From Epichloe hybrida (Eukaryota; Ascomycota; Sordariomycetes; Hypocreales; Clavicipitaceae), in NCBI GenBank assembly GCA_019022495.1, contig JAFEKR010000002.1, forward strand, positions 1,612,001 through 1,676,000: DNA of 64,000 bases, in the 5' to 3' direction. Below are positions 60,701 to 64,000 of this stretch, one piece after another (position 1 is the stretch's first letter; each line of letters starts with the position of its first letter). The translations under genes and the position numbers were made by a program. The notes below the pieces were generated by a model. It had not been told where the DNA came from, ran no database searches, and saw nothing but the letters and a program-made list of their open reading frames with translations.

Positions 60701-63241
60701 ATCTAGCGTAAAGAATATATATATATATATATACCTCTAAGAAGGAACATGCCTTAACTATAAATACTATTAATTACCCTAGAATCACTAGTTTAACTAT
60801 AAGCAATCCTAGTTATATAAGCCCTTATAATCCTACCTAAAGACTAAATTATAAGAAAGATCTTACAACTTATAAAGGGATATAAGGATAATAACTATTA
60901 TAGTAGGAAAATATATAACTTTATTATGCTAAAAGTTAACCTATTCTAGAATAAGTATAACAAACTAAACCTCCCCTAGGAATACCTATATAAGGCCCTT
61001 CTAATTATGCTCTTAGGTAATACTAAATAGTATTACCTTAATTATCTAGCGAATAAAGGCCTTATATATAAATGAATAGTTAATAATATTTATAACCGCT
61101 TTAAAATATAAAGTAACTAATAGTTCTATTGCTAAGAATAGAATAATATAATGCTTAAGAATATTATTACTTAAAACCCTAATAAATCTAAGCTAGATTA
61201 TCTTAAGATTTTACTTATAACCCTTAAATATATATATAGAGGACTATTTCCTCTATTAATAGTTAATATAAAGCTTTATTATTAAACCTTAAGTGCTATC
61301 ACTAGTATTCTAGAATATAGATAAGCTAAATATAATTACTTACCTAGCTTTAAGGGACTTACTAGAGACCTCTGTAAATTAATCTTTATTACTAAAGCTA
61401 ATAAGTTAGCTTCTTAATTTAATTAGTAAACTATTAATACTAAACCTAATAATTTAGAAGTAATGTTTATAAACTACTACTATAGCTAACTATATTAAAG
61501 AGGTTATAGTAGAGGCTATAGCTACTATAACTAAGGCTATAATAGTAGTAAATACTATATCTATAATAAAAGCGGTTATTAGTTAATAAACCATATAGAT
61601 AAAGAGTATTAAGAGGTAAGAGAACTTTAGTAAAAGACTAAAAGGCATTAAACACTACTTATAGAGAGAAAGTTCTAAGCATTTCTTATAGCTTATAAAG
61701 GCTAAGAACCTAAAGAGATAAATAACCTTACTAAAGGAGTATAGGAATTAGCTAAAGCCTTTATTAAATCTAATAATAATAAAGATAAGGATAATAACGC
61801 TAAAAAGACCTCTACCTTAAAGTATAATTATCTAAGTATTATATAATTCTTTATATTAGGACCCTAACTAAATAATAATACTATTATTATAACCTTAAGA
61901 GACTAAGCCTTTAAATATGCTTACCTTAAGAATAATCCCTTTAATAAAGTAAAGACCTTCTATATTTTAAAGGAATACTACTCTAAAGAAGTTTTCTAAG
62001 GAATTATACCTAATATAGGAGCTTCTAGTGAATTAATAGCTAGAATTAGATAAGTGTAAGCTTTACTAAGATTAATACTATTACTAAAGATTAAACTAAC
62101 CCTAGAGAAAGAGATTTATTTTAGTGCTAGATTAGCGATTATAGGAGGATTAGTTAATATGCTAACGAAATTAGGTAATATCTCCTTTTACGTTATTAAA
62201 ACACACATACCCTTCCTATTCTCTTTAGATAATATAGATAGATTACACATTAAGGTTAATAACCTTGTAAATATGTTAATCTAAGGTAATAAGATTATTC
62301 CTATTATTAGGAAATAGGGATACCTTTAGTAGACTCTAGAAGCTAAAGAAATAGTAGCCTTTTATATATTAGAGATAGAAATTTATTAATTATATTGTTA
62401 ATTTAGGTATTTATTAGTTTAATAGCTTATAAAGATACTATAATAAGCTAGTTATAATATTAAGACTAAAGCTATTAAATAATTAACTAAAATTTGCCAC
62501 TATTACTAAATAAATAAAAAGGCTCTAGGTAGATTTAAGTTTATAATCAAAGATAATTACGAATTTAACTATAAGATTATTATTAATATTGTTTAGATTA
62601 ATAGCTAACTAGTTCTTTACGTTATTAACTCTATAACTTTGTTTTAAGTAGCCTAATTCCTTAATCTAAATAAGCAGAAAGCCTATAATATTTAGAACGC
62701 TTTACGTAAATACTAGATTAATACCTATCTAGGCCCTCTAGATTAGATTGTCCATAATGCTAGAAAGAACTTTACATTATTAGAATTTAAGCATTATATA
62801 TAACTACTATTAATTAAGATTAATAAAGTTCTAGTTAAAGCTTATAATAGCGTTAGAAAGGTTAAATACTATTACAGACTGTTAAGACAAGGCTATATAA
62901 TTATTATAGATTTAATAGGTTAAGACCTTATGCCTAAATAGTGCCTTTAAATAGCTATAAAAGCTATAAATAATTTAGTAGGCCTAAATAGCCTTATACT
63001 AACCCTTCTCATTTTTAGGGCGTATTTATAGATAACTAATAAGTTACCACTAAGTGTATCTATTATTTAATAAGCTAAAGTAATTTATAAATTTACTAAT
63101 AAAGTTTAATAACTTCTAGTAAAGTAATAGGTTTATAATACTTTATAAACCTATAATAGCCTAGATACCCTGCCTACGCACTAGCTTTTACTATAGTTAG
63201 AAGTATATATTTAGAGAGAAAAGGATAAATAGTATAGCCCT
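60700..63241 (+). mobile_element. Copia-type gag/integrase remnant, RIP-mutated
   Basis: A + strand frame broken by stops keeps an integrase. It shows a degenerate HHCC region (LTKICHYY at about 62478-62503, with the second Cys changed to Tyr), ALGRFKFIIKDNYEFNY, a core with VLYVINS, and TYLGPLD followed by IVHNARKNF. These are landmarks of fungal Ty1/copia-like pol proteins. An AT-rich gag-like stretch starts near 60750. No reverse transcriptase follows before the LTR-like repeat at 63242, so the element is 3'-truncated or rearranged. Confidence 0.6.
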
Positions 63242-63515
63242 TATTGAAATGTAGGGAGCTAGTTGCCAGCTGGCAACAGCTGTACAGGTGCAGCTCTACG
63301 GTTAGGGACTAGTAGAACCACCACGTTGAAATATTTAACGTAACGCAACGGAAGGTTTCGGCAGTTATTAACTAATAGAATTTAATCTAGATGACTTTAT
63401 AATATCTTATATACTAATAGAATTGATTTTAGTGATGTTATACAGGCAATGCAGCTGTTAGATTAAGAGGCCTAGCTATCTAGCTAGATTGAAAAGATCT
63501 TCTTTCTCTTATATA
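63242..63515. repeat. LTR-like repeat, better preserved copy
   Basis: This is the partner of 48938-49210. It keeps CAGCTGGCAACAGCTGTACA, where the other copy shows TA changes. No matching target duplication was found around either copy. Confidence 0.7.
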
Positions 63516-63774
63516 CCTACTAACTGTATTAGTAAATCCGGACTGCTAAAGAGGTCTTATAGGCTACTTTTTATTTTCCGCAAAATTTATTTATATGTAA
63601 AATCCAAAAAATCAACTTACCACTATACAAACTAGCAACCTATATGCACTAAATTTTAGTCTAAAAAATATTCCTGCATAAAATAAAAGCCCTGTCTTCT
63701 AGCTTTAATTTACTATATATAAGACTTTTATATAACCTCTAGTTAAAAAGAAAATCGCTGTTAAAGATAGCTAT

Positions 63775-63798
63775 AGGGTAACCTGCTTACGTTACCCT
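63775..63798. repeat. Perfect 8-bp inverted repeat
   Basis: AGGGTAAC and GTTACCCT are separated by eight bases. Repeated TATTAATAGCTA-type words follow at 63915-63985, typical of subterminal transposon DNA, at the window edge. Confidence 0.5.
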
Positions 63799-64000
63799 AG
63801 CTTACCTAATTACTAGTAGCGCTGCGGTTATGGCTACGCTTATAGCCATAACGCAATTAAATAATTCATAATTAATAATTAATTTAGATTAGTTATTCAC
63901 ACGGTTAGTCATAGCTATTAATAGCTATAATATAGCTATTAATAGCTACCTTTGCAACCATTAATAGCTATAGTGTAGCTATTAGGCTTGCAATGTAAGC

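Noticed and set aside
48938..63515. One 14.6-kb LTR element bounded by the two 270-bp repeats
   Set aside because: The left repeat lies inside a different inverted-repeat element, flanks do not match, and unrelated LINE and hAT DNA fills the interior.
63775..64000. Telomere-proximal repeat
   Set aside because: No TTAGGG array is present; AGGGTAAC here is part of a local inverted repeat.

Overview
The window is nuclear DNA of a filamentous ascomycete, most likely a sordariomycete and plausibly Hypocreales. Its genes carry short GT-AG introns of about 50-125 bp, and it encodes Sed5, Sec2, a CYP504-type P450, a fungal sorbitol dehydrogenase and GNA1. It also holds fungal-only accessory families (HET, FunK1, DUF7587, APH-like kinases) and a long AT-rich island with the signature of repeat-induced point mutation (RIP). 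Genus and species cannot be read from the sequence alone.

Bases 1-27,000 are ordinary euchromatin. In order they hold a Sec2-type Rab exchange factor (-), a CYP504-type aromatic-acid hydroxylase (-), a decayed DUF1264 gene (-), and a type II membrane protein resembling DXD glycosyltransferases (+). Next come two very long low-complexity reading frames on the - strand that may be one gene, then the Golgi SNARE Sed5 (+). The block ends with three oxidoreductases within about 5.3 kb: an aldo-keto reductase (+), a zinc sorbitol/xylitol-type dehydrogenase (-) and a KduD-like short-chain dehydrogenase (+). These are the enzyme classes of fungal sugar-alcohol and sugar-acid interconversion.

Bases 28,900-38,000 form an accessory zone. 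An APH-family phosphotransferase there looks intact. Around it lie damaged genes: a DUF7587 gene with a broken N-terminal part, a FunK1 kinase relic with three in-frame stops, a HET-domain relic with frameshifts and a 90-bp insertion in its invariant SYTW motif, and smaller fragments. GNA1 (glucosamine-6-phosphate N-acetyltransferase, needed for chitin precursors) is apparently intact at 38.5-39.2 kb, directly at the border of the repeat island.

Bases 39,440-64,000 are a very AT-rich, stop-riddled pile of nested transposons. They comprise a 7.1-kb Ty3/gypsy element (- strand) with 217-bp LTRs and a 5-bp target duplication; a roughly 3.2-kb element with about 240-bp inverted ends; and a Tad-like LINE (+). 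Two sister hAT-like elements, each with its own 8-bp target duplication, interrupt the LINE, and a copia-type gag/integrase remnant (+) follows. Paired repeats differ mainly by CA-to-TA and TG-to-TA changes, which is direct internal evidence of RIP. No tRNA, rRNA, CRISPR array or telomeric repeat was seen.
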